Below are positions 36,459-45,803 of a stretch of 64,000 nucleotides of DNA, in pieces. This DNA comes from Alginatibacterium sediminis (GTDB lineage Bacteria > Pseudomonadota > Gammaproteobacteria > Enterobacterales > Celerinatantimonadaceae), in assembly GCF_003610775.1 (NCBI RefSeq), contig NZ_RAQO01000005.1:124001-188000 (forward strand), written 5' to 3'. A program made the translations under genes and the position numbers. The notes below the pieces were generated by a model. The model was not told the origin of the DNA and ran no database searches. It saw nothing but the letters and a program-made list of their open reading frames with translations. Numbering within the stretch: the first letter of the stretch is position 1; the number at the start of each line of letters is the position of its first letter.

Positions 36459-38663
36459 ATGAGCTATCCCTATCAAGATTCATCGTTGAAAAGCAGCGAA
36501 CGTGTAGCCGATTTATTGAAACATATGACATTGGAAGAGAAAGTGGGTCAAATGATCCAACTACCAGCCCATGATGCCGAACATGTTGAAAGCTTAGAAG
36601 CCATGAACGTCGGTAGCTATCTGCATTGTACCGGCGATCAGCCGCGCGAGTTACAAGAACGCGCGAGTAAAACCCGCTTAGCTATTCCACTTATCTTTGG
36701 TATCGACGCTATCCACGGCCATTGTTTTGAGAATGACGCCACCGTTTTTCCAACCCAACTTAGCGCTTCTAGTTCTTGGGATAGCGATCTAATGCAACGT
36801 ATGGGTAAAGTGACCGCGCTTGAAACACGGGCAAGTGGTCAGCACTGGACATTCTCGCCGGTTTTATGCGTCGGCCGTGACCCGCGTTGGGGTCGAGTGA
36901 ATGAAACCTATGGCGAAGATCCATGGTTAATCGGTGAGATGGCTTCCGCCACTATCCGAGGTTATCAAGGGGAAGACTTTAGGAATGACGATTCTATTTT
37001 AGCCTGCGCTAAGCATTATGTTGGCTATGGTGACGCCCTTGGTGGTCGTGATTCTTATGAAGCGGATAGCTCTAAACGTAAGCTATTGTCTTTATTCTTA
37101 CCACCATTTGAAAAGGTGGTTAAAGAAGCCAACTGTGCCAGCTTAATGACTGGTTATCATTCAATAGACGGGGTGCCTTGTACCTCGAATTCTTGGTTGC
37201 TACGTGAGGTGGCGAAAGAACAGTGGGGTTTGAAAGGCTTCATTGTCACCGACTGGGATAATGTGATGTCGCTTCATAGTAAGCAAAAAGTTGCAGCTGA
37301 TATCAAAGAGGCTAGTTATCTGGCCCTGATTGGCGGTAACGATATGATGATGACCACCCCAGACTTTTATCAGTCGGCAATTGATTTAGTTAACGAAGGA
37401 AGGATTGACGAAAGCTTAATTGATGACTCTGTATCGCGAATACTACTAGCAAAATTTGAGTTAGGGCTCTTTGACGAGCAGCGCTTTACGCCCGCTGAAC
37501 GTAAGCAAGTACTAGGTAGTGAAGCGGCATGGGAAACAGCATTAGAAGCAAGTCGTAAGTCCATGGTCCTGCTCAAAAACGACGGCATATTGCCATTGTC
37601 TGCAAGCAAGCTTAAAAGAGTGTTGTTGGTAGGACCCAATGCCGATGATGTTATAGCCCAGCTTGGGGATTGGTCCTTTGGTTCAATGCAAGCTGCTGCT
37701 GCACATGATTATTTTCATCGCCATCAAACCATTACACCAAAAGCTGCTTTGGAACAGTATGCGGCTAGCCATGGCTTTGCTTTTGACTACGTTAAAGGTG
37801 CCGATTGTATTGATGAGAGTTTTGAACAATTAGAACTAGTCCGCAGTAAAGCAGCCGAGGCTGATGTCGTTATTGCCTGTGTTGGTGACACTTTAAAACA
37901 AAATGGTGAGTTCCATGACCGGGCTAATTTGGATCTTAGTGGTCAGCAGTCAGCGATGATTGAGGCCATTCATGAAAGTGGCACTCCTCTAGTTTCTGTA
38001 TTTGTAGCCTCTAAACCGCTAACCATTCCGCGTTTAAATGAATTAAGCAGCGCCTTGGTATGCAGTTTCAATCCAGGATGTAAGGGTGGGCAAGCTATCG
38101 CCGAGCTTATCTTTGGCGATCTAAACCCAAGTGGAAAACTGACTATTTCGTTTCCTCATCATGTTGGCCAAGTACCGGTTTACTATAATAAATTTACGGG
38201 TTGGCATTCAATGAACGAACCCGAGTTCAACGGAGAAGAACGTTACATCGATATGCCGGTTACTCCACTATTTGCATTTGGTGAAGGCTTATCGTATAGC
38301 CAATTTGAGTACTCCACAGCGAAATTGACTCAAAATGTTATTAAGTCTGGTCAAGATGTTGAAGTTGAAGTGAATTTGACTAATACAAGTACCATTGATG
38401 GCACCGAAATTGTCCAGGTTTATATCAACGATGTTTATAGTTCGGTAACCACAGAAGTAATGAACTTGCGTGGGTTTGCTCGAGTTTCACTTAAAGCTGG
38501 TGAGAAAAAACGGGTGACGATCAAAGTGAAATTTGAGGATTTATCCTTGGTTAACGCCCAGTTAGAACGAGTTGTTGAACCGGGTGCATTCGAGTTGTTC
38601 ATTGGCGCTAGCTCTCGAGAACAAGACTTACAATGTCTAGCTTTTGATGTAATCGCGGACTAA
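36459..38663 (+). CDS. beta-glucosidase-type glycoside hydrolase, GH3 family (cytoplasmic)
   Basis: 734-residue exo-glycosidase. Domain order: (beta/alpha)8 barrel with IFGIDAIHGHCFENDATVFPTQL, then the nucleophile D265 in FIVTDWDNV; (alpha/beta)6 sandwich from about 370 (SRKSMVLLKNDGILPL); and a fibronectin-III-like C-terminal domain (GTEIVQVYINDVYSSV to FELFIGASS). There is no signal peptide, so it works on imported sugars, unlike periplasmic BglX. Substrate could be beta-glucosides or beta-xylosides. Divergent AraC regulator upstream; bidirectional terminator downstream. Confidence 0.9.
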   Translation: MSYPYQDSSLKSSERVADLLKHMTLEEKVGQMIQLPAHDAEHVESLEAMNVGSYLHCTGDQPRELQERASKTRLAIPLIFGIDAIHGHCFENDATVFPTQLSASSSWDSDLMQRMGKVTALETRASGQHWTFSPVLCVGRDPRWGRVNETYGEDPWLIGEMASATIRGYQGEDFRNDDSILACAKHYVGYGDALGGRDSYEADSSKRKLLSLFLPPFEKVVKEANCASLMTGYHSIDGVPCTSNSWLLREVAKEQWGLKGFIVTDWDNVMSLHSKQKVAADIKEASYLALIGGNDMMMTTPDFYQSAIDLVNEGRIDESLIDDSVSRILLAKFELGLFDEQRFTPAERKQVLGSEAAWETALEASRKSMVLLKNDGILPLSASKLKRVLLVGPNADDVIAQLGDWSFGSMQAAAAHDYFHRHQTITPKAALEQYAASHGFAFDYVKGADCIDESFEQLELVRSKAAEADVVIACVGDTLKQNGEFHDRANLDLSGQQSAMIEAIHESGTPLVSVFVASKPLTIPRLNELSSALVCSFNPGCKGGQAIAELIFGDLNPSGKLTISFPHHVGQVPVYYNKFTGWHSMNEPEFNGEERYIDMPVTPLFAFGEGLSYSQFEYSTAKLTQNVIKSGQDVEVEVNLTNTSTIDGTEIVQVYINDVYSSVTTEVMNLRGFARVSLKAGEKKRVTIKVKFEDLSLVNAQLERVVEPGAFELFIGASSREQDLQCLAFDVIAD

Positions 38664-38685
38664 ACCGTAGTTCTCAACACGGCAT

Positions 38686-38713
38686 AAAAAAGGGCAGCTA
38701 AGCTGCCCTTTTT
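38686..38713. terminator. bidirectional terminator between GH3 and ettA-linked genes
   Basis: Twelve-base stem AAAAAGGGCAGC/GCTGCCCTTTTT (38687-38698 with 38702-38713) with a 3-base loop; A/T tails serve both convergent transcripts. Confidence 0.88.
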
Positions 38714-38730
38714 ACCGATTAAGGATATGC

Positions 38731-38904
38731 CTAATCGACTGTCTTTTTGCCTGTGAGGTAGGCTTCTAATAGTTCTGGGCTTAGTTCGCCAGCATCTTCA
38801 AGTGTTTTAAGCTTGGCTACAATGCGCTTTTGCTCGTCCATAGACGGAACCTTAAGCTCGGGCTCAGAACTACCTTCGATACCATTGATTAAGTCTTCTA
38901 GCAT
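38731..38904 (-). CDS. small conserved-looking acidic protein downstream of ettA
   Basis: 57 codons from an ATG at 38904 with AGGA 7 bases upstream, starting 14 bases after the ettA stop and ending 17 bases before the terminator, so it fits exactly as the second gene of an ettA transcript. Product begins MLEDLINGIEGSSEPEL and ends LTGKKTVD; it is acidic, has no membrane segment or Cys, and looks helical in the middle (DEQKRIVAKLKTLEDAG). I do not recognise a family. Codon use is like the neighbours. Position suggests a link with translation or EttA, but that is inference. Confidence 0.75.
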   Translation of the reverse strand: MLEDLINGIEGSSEPELKVPSMDEQKRIVAKLKTLEDAGELSPELLEAYLTGKKTVD

Positions 38905-38918
38905 AATCAGTCCTATAT

Positions 38919-40583
38919 CTAGTTAATACGTTTGTATTTAATGCGATGAGGCTGTGAAGCTTCTGGACCTAAGGTCTCTTTCAACCACGCTTCATAGTCG
39001 GTGTAGTTACCTTCATAGAAGTTTACTTGACCTTCATCTCGATAATCGAGAATGTGGGTAGCAATTCTATCTAAGAACCAACGGTCATGTGAAATAACCA
39101 TGGCACAGCCGGCAAAATCCAGTAGTGCATTTTCAAGGGCGCGCAAGGTTTCAACATCTAAATCGTTGGTCGGTTCATCAAGTAGTAATACATTACCGCC
39201 GGTTTGTAATAGTTTAGCCAAATGCAACCGACCGCGTTCACCACCTGATAGCTCTCCGACCCGCTTTTGCTGGTCGGTGCCTCTAAAATTAAAACGTCCG
39301 ACATAGGCACGACTAGGAATGTCGATATTCCCAATCTTGAGGATATCAGCGCCTTGGCTTACTTCTTCCCAAACCGTGGCTTTATCGTTCATAGAATCAC
39401 GGAATTGATCAACACTGGCGAGCTGAACCGTATCTCCGATATCTACGCTACCTGAATCGGGTGACTCACTGCCATTAATCATGCGAAATAGCGTTGATTT
39501 ACCCGCACCGTTTGGCCCAATAATTCCAACGATCGCACCTTTAGGGACACTGAAGGTCAAATCGTTTATCAGTACACGACCATCATATGATTTGGTGAGG
39601 TTAGTGATATCAATAACTTTGTCACCAAGACGCTGTGCCGAAGGAATGAACAACTCATTCGTTTCGTTACGTCCCTGAAAGCTTTGAGTATTAAGCTCTT
39701 CAAAACGGGCTAGCCGTGATTTACTTTTGGCTTGGCGTGCTTTTGGATTAGTTCGAACCCATTCTAATTCTTTTTGGATAGACTTCATGCGGGCTTTTTC
39801 TTGAGACGCTTCTTGCGAAAGTCGTGCTTCTTTTTGCTCAAGCCATGATGAGTAATTACCTTGCCAAGGAATACCTTCACCTCGGTCAAGCTCGAGGATC
39901 CAACCGGCAACATTGTCCAAGAAGTAACGGTCGTGGGTTATGGCTACTACGGTACCTTCGTAGTCGTGCAAGAACCGTTCAAGCCATGCTACAGACTCTG
40001 CATCCAAGTGGTTGGTAGGTTCATCTAAAAGAAGCATGTCGGGTTTCTCGAGCAACAAACGACATAAAGCTACTCGGCGACGTTCACCCCCACTGAGGTT
40101 CCCAATTTTTGCATCCCAAGCTGGTAAACGAAGCGCATCCGCTGCTCGCTCCAGTTGATTCTCTAGGCTATGCGCATCATGGGTAGCCAAAATAGCTTCA
40201 AGTTTACCTTGTTCTTGTGCTAGCGCATCGAAGTCGGCATCGGGTTCTGCATAGGCAGCATAAACTTCATCTAATCGAACCTGAGCCTCTTTTACAGCAC
40301 GAACTGCTTCTTCAACGGTATCGCGAACCGTGGCTTCTAAGTCTAGTTTAGGCTCTTGCGGTAAGTAACCAATTTTGGTGCCAGGGTGAGGGCGAGCTTC
40401 ACCTTCAATGTCTGTGTCAATACCTGCCATAATTCGAAGTAGGGTGGATTTACCCGCTCCGTTAAGGCCTAGGACACCAATTTTTGCGCCTGGAAAAAAA
40501 CTTAATGAAATGTCTTTAAGGATGTGACGCTTTGGCGGCACGATCTTACTTACTCGGTTCATTGAAAAAATGAATTGAGCCAT
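38919..40583 (-). CDS. ettA: energy-dependent translational throttle protein EttA (ABC-F)
   Basis: 554-residue ABC-F ATPase that binds the ribosomal E site and gates entry into elongation depending on ADP/ATP. Matches EttA in length and motifs: MAQFIFSMNRVSKIVPPKRHILKDIS at the start, Walker A GLNGAGKST, LSGGERRRVALCRLL, LLLDEPTNHLDAESVAWLE, linker helix WVRTNPKARQAKSKSRL, second GPNGAGKST and LLLDEPTNDLDVETLRALE. The arm insertion (ARPHPGTKIGYLPQEPKLD) is present. No membrane segments. Confidence 0.95.
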   Translation of the reverse strand: MAQFIFSMNRVSKIVPPKRHILKDISLSFFPGAKIGVLGLNGAGKSTLLRIMAGIDTDIEGEARPHPGTKIGYLPQEPKLDLEATVRDTVEEAVRAVKEAQVRLDEVYAAYAEPDADFDALAQEQGKLEAILATHDAHSLENQLERAADALRLPAWDAKIGNLSGGERRRVALCRLLLEKPDMLLLDEPTNHLDAESVAWLERFLHDYEGTVVAITHDRYFLDNVAGWILELDRGEGIPWQGNYSSWLEQKEARLSQEASQEKARMKSIQKELEWVRTNPKARQAKSKSRLARFEELNTQSFQGRNETNELFIPSAQRLGDKVIDITNLTKSYDGRVLINDLTFSVPKGAIVGIIGPNGAGKSTLFRMINGSESPDSGSVDIGDTVQLASVDQFRDSMNDKATVWEEVSQGADILKIGNIDIPSRAYVGRFNFRGTDQQKRVGELSGGERGRLHLAKLLQTGGNVLLLDEPTNDLDVETLRALENALLDFAGCAMVISHDRWFLDRIATHILDYRDEGQVNFYEGNYTDYEAWLKETLGPEASQPHRIKYKRIN

Positions 40584-40832
40584 GGAAGGTTCCTTCTGAA
40601 AATCGAGTTTAAATTGATGCTGCCTATAGTACTTGGTTTGGACATTAGGTGCATAAAATTTTGCAAGCGAAGCATGCGTAAAGTAGTTGTGAATGCGGGC
40701 CTAAATAACGATTTTCATAAACATCATTACTTTTTCTATTTATCCCAACTATATATGTGGGTAGATACTGCTGCGCTTGGTAAACTATTGTCTCTTTATC
40801 CCCCCTCTCTATCTTCATTTACAGGCGCTTTC

Positions 40833-42035
40833 ATGGCTAATTGGTTACGCAGTCACTTCTACTTGTTGGTGGCGTTATATGCTGCAACTATTTTCATCAG
40901 TAATGACGCTTTTTTACCGGCGATTCCAATCATGAGTGACGATCTAGACGTTGCTGATGGCCAGGCTCTGATGGCCGTAACGGTATTTGTGTTCGGGTCT
41001 ATTAGTGTGCAATTTATTGTTGGACCGTTATCTGATGCTTTTGGTCGCAAAGCCATCATGCTTGGTGGGGGGCTAGTATTTATGCTGGCAACCTGGGTAT
41101 GTGGTTTATCGGATAATATAGCAATGCTACTTAGCGCCCGTTTTTGTGCTGGTGCAACAATGAGTTGTATTTTTGCCGGTGGTTTTGCGGCAATTAACGA
41201 ATATTATGGCGATGATAATGCAGTCAGGGCTTTATCATTGAGTGCAAATGTGACCATGTTAGCTCCAATGCTTGGACCCGTTATTGGAGCTTTTATTTTG
41301 CAGTTTCATACCTGGCATTACATATTTTTTTACGACGCCTTATTGATGGCAGCTGTATTGGTGTTGTTAGTGCTTTATATGCCAGAAACTAATCTGAGAC
41401 TTCTACAAGGTCGCGAGACTCGACTTAATTTGCGCAGTGTTTTTAGTCCACTACTCGTAGTAGCGCGCAATCGTCGTTTAATGATAAGCAGCGCCGCTTT
41501 TGGTCTCTCCGGCGCCGTTTTTATGATGTGGATTACTGGATCGACGATTATGTTGATGAAAAACTTAGGACTTAGCGCTGCTGACTATGCTGTTTGGCAA
41601 ATTCCTGTTTTTGTCTGTTTATTGTTTTCAAATAACTTAGCGCCGAAACTAAGCCGTAAGGTTGGTTTAGACCGTTATGTCGCGCGCGTATTTTGGTTGG
41701 TAGGCTTGGCTGCAATCCCATTTGCGATTGCGAGTTTATTTGAAACGAGTTTGTTGGGCGTTATGCTACCTATGTGTATGTTCGCGTTTGTAAAGGGTTT
41801 GCAGAACGCACCATTCAATCAGTACGTACTGCGTTTAGAAAAAGTGTATAAAGGCACTGCAGCATCGCTGTACTCGTTTGTGAATGGTATTTTTGGTGTT
41901 TTGGGAGCCTTAAGCGCATCCTTGTTGGCAGAACATAGCAATGCTAGCTATCAGGCACTGATGGCGGTGTTAGTTGCTAGTTCGATGATCGTCGGCTGGT
42001 ATGCATTGCGGATCAATAAGTCAGATGCAAGCTAA
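40833..42035 (+). CDS. MFS multidrug/metabolite exporter, Bcr/CflA-like
   Basis: 400 residues from ATG 40833 (AGGCG upstream); the open frame extends back to 40575 but the added 86 residues overlap the ettA start region and lack sense. Twelve membrane segments. Contains SNDAFLPAIPIMSDDL at TM1 and the loop GPLSDAFGRKAIMLGG between TM2 and TM3, both typical of the DHA1 Bcr/CflA group. Substrate unknown. Confidence 0.85.
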   Translation: MANWLRSHFYLLVALYAATIFISNDAFLPAIPIMSDDLDVADGQALMAVTVFVFGSISVQFIVGPLSDAFGRKAIMLGGGLVFMLATWVCGLSDNIAMLLSARFCAGATMSCIFAGGFAAINEYYGDDNAVRALSLSANVTMLAPMLGPVIGAFILQFHTWHYIFFYDALLMAAVLVLLVLYMPETNLRLLQGRETRLNLRSVFSPLLVVARNRRLMISSAAFGLSGAVFMMWITGSTIMLMKNLGLSAADYAVWQIPVFVCLLFSNNLAPKLSRKVGLDRYVARVFWLVGLAAIPFAIASLFETSLLGVMLPMCMFAFVKGLQNAPFNQYVLRLEKVYKGTAASLYSFVNGIFGVLGALSASLLAEHSNASYQALMAVLVASSMIVGWYALRINKSDAS

Positions 42036-42526
42036 AATACTTTTCGACTATTTGTCTGCTTAAAAGCAATGAGCTTGATAGCGTCATTGTAAATAAAACG
42101 GTACACATTAGTATCCTGAGCAGGGTGAAATTGCTAAGTTAAATTTACATCGGTCAAAGGCAGCCACCTAATTTTTTTAACAATAAGCTACGCATGTACC
42201 CCTAACGGAAGTTATGACTAAGTTGACTAAGTAACTGAATTAATTATATCTATACGGATTAGCCTGAGTTAACACTGCCTTTGAATCGGCAGGCATTACA
42301 TTTTTGTCGCATCGACATCAAATATAAAAAATATAGTTATAAAAATGTGATCATTCCCATGAAAATGTAATTAAATACTGATCTTTGCAAAAAAAATCAA
42401 GTAAATTGCATTTTGTATTGAACTTTAGTGTAATTCGCTAGTCTGAAGAGCAGCTCAGTACAATAATGAGCTGATTATTTCGATTGTTTCGAATTATTGT
42501 TGGTATAGTTTTTTTAGGATACGAAA
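42036..42526. other. AT-rich spacer after the MFS gene
   Basis: No gene seen. Near its end CAGCTCA/TGAGCTG (42451-42457 with 42467-42473) can form a 7-base stem in the leader of the small gene at 42527. A promoter is expected around 42400-42440 but I cannot fix it. Confidence 0.4.
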
Positions 42527-42655
42527 ATGCGATTTCGTTGGTTAGGGCTAGTTGTGGTTATTTGGGGTGCACTCACGGTGTATTCCGCGTCAGACAGTAA
42601 CGATAATCAAACCGTTCAAACCCATAATAGAGTCGCTAGTTTTTTTAATAACTAG
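42527..42655 (+). CDS. small single-span membrane or secreted peptide
   Basis: 42 codons with ATG at 42527, AGGA 7 bases upstream. The product starts MRFRWLGLVVVIWGALTVYSAS, a positively charged end plus a hydrophobic stretch like a signal peptide or one membrane span, then a short Asn/Gln-rich polar tail. I do not recognise a family. The good ribosome site and its own leader favour a real gene; the short length keeps confidence moderate. Confidence 0.5.
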   Translation: MRFRWLGLVVVIWGALTVYSASDSNDNQTVQTHNRVASFFNN

Positions 42656-42783
42656 TTCTCACATATCCTCGCCGTTTTTAACGCGAGAGCTTAGCTAGCG
42701 CAAGGTTCCTAGCGATCCCTCTGTTCCTTTAATCTCAAATCTTGTTATTATGTGCCTACCGCATAATAGTAAACGAATTGATC

Positions 42784-43737
42784 ATGAAAAAATTGTTGTC
42801 GCGCCTTGTTCTAGCCTGCGCTGTAATGAGTGTGCCAAGCTTTGCAACAACTTACCCAATGCCTGAAAATGGACGTGTTATTGGCACGCTTAGTTATTAT
42901 ACTGTCATCCAAGGTGAGTCGATGGCTGATATAGCTGAACGGCACAATATTGGTTTTTTAGCGTTGATGGCCGCCAATCCCGGACTCGATCCATTTCTAC
43001 CTGACGGTGGTACTGAATTAACCATTCCTACGCAGAGTATTCTGCCAGATGCTCCCCATCAAGGCATCGTCATTAACCTAGCTGAGCTGCGTTTATATAG
43101 CTTTCACCGTGATGGTTCTGCAGTCGATGTATTCCCTATAGGTATTGGTCGCATCGGTCGTGACACGCCTGAAATGTCAACTAAAATTAGTCAAAAGCGC
43201 GAGAATCCAACTTGGACGCCTACCAAGAATACTCATATAGAGTATCGCGAAAAAGGCATTGAACTTCCAAGAGTTGTACCCGCCGGACCCGATAATCCTT
43301 TAGGTTTGTACGCAATGCGTCTTTCTTATGGAAGCGGGGAGTATTTAATACATGGTACGAACAAAGAGTTTGGCATAGGAATGCGGGTGAGCGCAGGTTG
43401 CATCCGATTGTATCCTGATGATATTGAGTATTTGTTTTCAAAGTCTCAATTGGGTGACAAAGTGACGATTGTTAATCAACCAATCAAGTATGCAGTGCAG
43501 CCTAATGGTGAATTTGTAATGGAGGTTCATGAACCTTTGAACCGAACAGAAGAAGAAGTTCACGAAGCCACCGCTTTAAAACTCGACCGAAGTGCGCTTA
43601 AGTTTGTAGTGCAAGATGGTGTTGAATCAAAGAAAGTAGCGCAATTGCTTAAGAATCAGAATGGTTTAGTGCAAAGTATTGGACGTCAAGTTGAGATAGA
43701 AGCAAATGAGAATGCTCAAGTTACGATAGTTCAGTAG
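42784..43737 (+). CDS. L,D-transpeptidase (ErfK/YbiS/YcfS type) with LysM domain
   Basis: Periplasmic cell-wall enzyme of 317 residues from ATG 42784 (a TTG at 42742 only lengthens the front). Signal peptide ends SFA-TT (about residue 20); a LysM-like peptidoglycan-binding module follows (YYTVIQGESMADIAERHNIGF, about 38-58), then the YkuD catalytic domain with H190 in IHGTN and nucleophile C206 in VSAGCIRL. The S-x-G-C-I-R form is that of enzymes attaching Braun lipoprotein to meso-diaminopimelate. A Braun-type lipoprotein gene lies convergent just downstream, which supports that role over 3-3 crosslinking. Confidence 0.9.
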   Translation: MKKLLSRLVLACAVMSVPSFATTYPMPENGRVIGTLSYYTVIQGESMADIAERHNIGFLALMAANPGLDPFLPDGGTELTIPTQSILPDAPHQGIVINLAELRLYSFHRDGSAVDVFPIGIGRIGRDTPEMSTKISQKRENPTWTPTKNTHIEYREKGIELPRVVPAGPDNPLGLYAMRLSYGSGEYLIHGTNKEFGIGMRVSAGCIRLYPDDIEYLFSKSQLGDKVTIVNQPIKYAVQPNGEFVMEVHEPLNRTEEEVHEATALKLDRSALKFVVQDGVESKKVAQLLKNQNGLVQSIGRQVEIEANENAQVTIVQ

Positions 43738-43778
43738 AGTAGATTAAAGGTACTAAGAATTTAGCAGGAAGAAGTAAA

Positions 43779-43802
43779 GCAGTGATACGTGAGTATCACT
43801 GC
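43779..43802 (-). terminator. terminator-like hairpin of lpp
   Basis: Perfect 10-base stem GCAGTGATAC/GTATCACTGC (43779-43788 with 43793-43802) with a 4-base loop; followed on the minus strand by UUUACUUCUU, so a moderate intrinsic terminator 10 bases after the lpp stop. Confidence 0.7.
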
Positions 43803-43812
43803 TCAAACATAA

Positions 43813-44064
43813 TTACTTCGTGTAAGAAGTAGCCATGTTGTCTAGACGTTCGTTTGCACGCATTGCATCAGCTTTCGCTTGGTCAGCAGTCATTTGCGCC
43901 GCATTTGCTGCATCTTGTTCAGCACGTAGTGCTGCAACTTCAGCTGCAAGAGCTTCTACTTGATCGTTTAGAGTGAAACTTTCTTGTTCTGTAGTAGTTT
44001 GATTTGAACAACCCGCTAGAGCGAAAGTTGATACAATAGCCCCTGCAATTAACAATTTTTTCAT
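43813..44064 (-). CDS. lpp: Braun-type major outer-membrane lipoprotein Lpp
   Basis: 83 residues: signal peptide with lipobox LAGC (Cys19), then a helical heptad-repeat coiled coil (LNDQVEALAAEVAALRAEQDA ...) and the C-terminal YTK, whose Lys is the site of covalent linkage to peptidoglycan in Lpp (YRK in E. coli). Mature length 65 is close to E. coli's 58. Strong ribosome site AAGGAAGG precedes the ATG. Tethers the outer membrane to the wall. The convergent L,D-transpeptidase next door is the likely attaching enzyme. Confidence 0.9.
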   Translation of the reverse strand: MKKLLIAGAIVSTFALAGCSNQTTTEQESFTLNDQVEALAAEVAALRAEQDAANAAQMTADQAKADAMRANERLDNMATSYTK

Positions 44065-44145
44065 AAGTAATCCTTCCTTAAAATTCAGACGTGTAAGTTC
44101 GTCGGTAAAATTGCAAACACCAGTAGTTACGATATCCGCACTTAC

Positions 44146-44175
44146 AGATTATGGCGTATTATTGAATTGCTGCAA
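44146..44175 (-). promoter_or_regulatory. candidate lpp promoter
   Basis: On the minus strand TTGCAG (44175-44170) and TAATCT (44151-44146) with an 18-base spacer, about 82 bases before the lpp start. By eye only. Confidence 0.4.
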
Positions 44176-44505
44176 GCCTTTGTTGCGATTTGTTCATGAT
44201 TTTTCTAGCAAAATATTTCTAAAGCTACGTTTCGAGCCTAGTATGTACCAAATTACGCTCACTTACCTCAGTGTTTGCTGAACTTAGTTGATTTTTGTGC
44301 GATCGGATTGCTAATGGTTGAATATTTTTCAGCTTGAGAGCTCTTCTGCCATGCATAAGTTGTTTAAGGGCTGCAGCTGCGGCATTATTTATCTCGACTT
44401 CAAGCAATCAGGCACGATCTTGGACTATCCAGCACGCTAAAGTGTGGTTAGAATATGCCACTTTGCTCACCTTGCAACACTCGCATAAAAAGTAGGAGAA
44501 ACACC
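44176..44505. other. spacer between lpp and glyA
   Basis: No gene called. Contains the glyA promoter region; I saw no clear PurR or MetR box and no riboswitch. A 29-codon frame at 44351-44440 lacks a ribosome site. Confidence 0.4.
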
Positions 44506-45759
44506 ATGTTAAAGCGTGATATGACTATCGCAGACTACGATGCTGAACTTTGGCAATCGATTGAAGAAGAAAGTGCTCGTCAAGAGCAGCACATTGAACT
44601 AATTGCGTCAGAAAACTACGCTAGTCCGCGTGTCATGCAAGCTCAAGGCTCTTACTTAACCAACAAGTATGCTGAAGGGTACCCAGGTAAGCGTTATTAT
44701 GGCGGTTGTGAGTTCGTCGACAAGGCTGAATTCTTAGCAATTGAAAGAGCAAAACAATTATTTGGCGCTGATTACGCAAACGTACAGCCGCATTCAGGTT
44801 CACAAGCTAACTCTGCTGTTTATATGGCGCTCTTGAATGCAGGTGATACGGTTTTAGGCATGAGCTTAGCTCACGGTGGGCACTTAACTCATGGTTCGCA
44901 TGTAAGTTTTTCAGGTAAAATCTATAATGCGGTTCAGTATGGTATTGACCCGATTACTGGTGAGCTTGATTATGATGAAGTTGCTAGTCTAGCTCGCGAA
45001 CATAAACCTAAGATGATTATTGCAGGTTTCTCTGCATACTCAGGCATTGTAGATTGGCAAAAATTTCGTGAAATCGCTGATGAAGTTGGTGCTTATTTGT
45101 TTGTCGATATGGCTCATGTGGCGGGCTTGGTTGCAGCTGGTCTTTATCCTAATCCTGTTCCAATTGCAGATGTGGTCACAACGACGACTCATAAAACTTT
45201 AGCTGGCCCTCGCGGTGGTTTAATTTTGGCGCGCGCCAATGCAGACATCGAAAAGAAACTCAACTCTGCAGTTTTCCCTGGTGGTCAAGGTGGTCCTTTG
45301 ATGCACGTGATTGCCGCAAAGGCAGTTGCTTTCAAAGAAGCCATGGAGCCAGAATTTAAAGTTTATCAACAAGCGGTTCTGGATAATGCCAAAGCAATGG
45401 TGAGTGTATTTCAAGAGCGTGGTTATAAAATCGTATCTAACGGTACTCAAAATCACTTGTTTTTGTTAGACCTGATTGATAAAGACATCACGGGTAAAGA
45501 TGCGGATGCTGCCTTGGGCTTGGCACACATCACAGTTAATAAAAATTCCGTGCCCAACGATCCTCGCTCTCCGTTTGTGACGAGTGGGCTTCGTATTGGT
45601 ACTCCAGCGATTACTCGGCGTGGATTTAAGGTAGATGATGCAGCACTACTTGCGACATGGATGTGTGACATCCTAGATGACCTGAGCAATCAGCAAGTCA
45701 TTGATACGGTTCGTACTAAAGTATCTGAAATCTGCGTACGTTTACCCGTATATGGCTAA
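44506..45759 (+). CDS. glyA: serine hydroxymethyltransferase
   Basis: Cytoplasmic PLP enzyme interconverting serine plus tetrahydrofolate with glycine plus methylene-tetrahydrofolate. 417 residues from ATG 44506, which has AGGAG 7 bases upstream (frame is open back to 44455). The PLP lysine is K230 in [14 protein letters not shown]; also present are [27 protein letters not shown] and [19 protein letters not shown]. Full length compared with E. coli GlyA (417). Monocistronic, ending at a terminator with a UUCG loop. Confidence 0.97.
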   Translation: MLKRDMTIADYDAELWQSIEEESARQEQHIELIASENYASPRVMQAQGSYLTNKYAEGYPGKRYYGGCEFVDKAEFLAIERAKQLFGADYANVQPHSGSQANSAVYMALLNAGDTVLGMSLAHGGHLTHGSHVSFSGKIYNAVQYGIDPITGELDYDEVASLAREHKPKMIIAGFSAYSGIVDWQKFREIADEVGAYLFVDMAHVAGLVAAGLYPNPVPIADVVTTTTHKTLAGPRGGLILARANADIEKKLNSAVFPGGQGGPLMHVIAAKAVAFKEAMEPEFKVYQQAVLDNAKAMVSVFQERGYKIVSNGTQNHLFLLDLIDKDITGKDADAALGLAHITVNKNSVPNDPRSPFVTSGLRIGTPAITRRGFKVDDAALLATWMCDILDDLSNQQVIDTVRTKVSEICVRLPVYG

Positions 45760-45780
45760 TGTATACACAACCTAATAATG

Positions 45781-45803
45781 AGCTTGCTTCGGCAAGCTTT
45801 TTT
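45781..45803 (+). terminator. intrinsic terminator of glyA
   Basis: Stem AGCTTGC/GCAAGCT closed by the stable TTCG tetraloop (45781-45798), followed by a T-run. Confidence 0.9.

Noticed and set aside
40575-40832. N-terminal extension of the MFS gene
   Set aside because: The 86 extra residues are not MFS-like and overlap the ettA start; ATG 40833 with an AGGCG site gives the normal Bcr/CflA length.
44351-44440. 29-codon frame upstream of glyA (starts MHKLFKG, contains CSCG)
   Set aside because: No ribosome binding site at proper spacing; too short to support alone.
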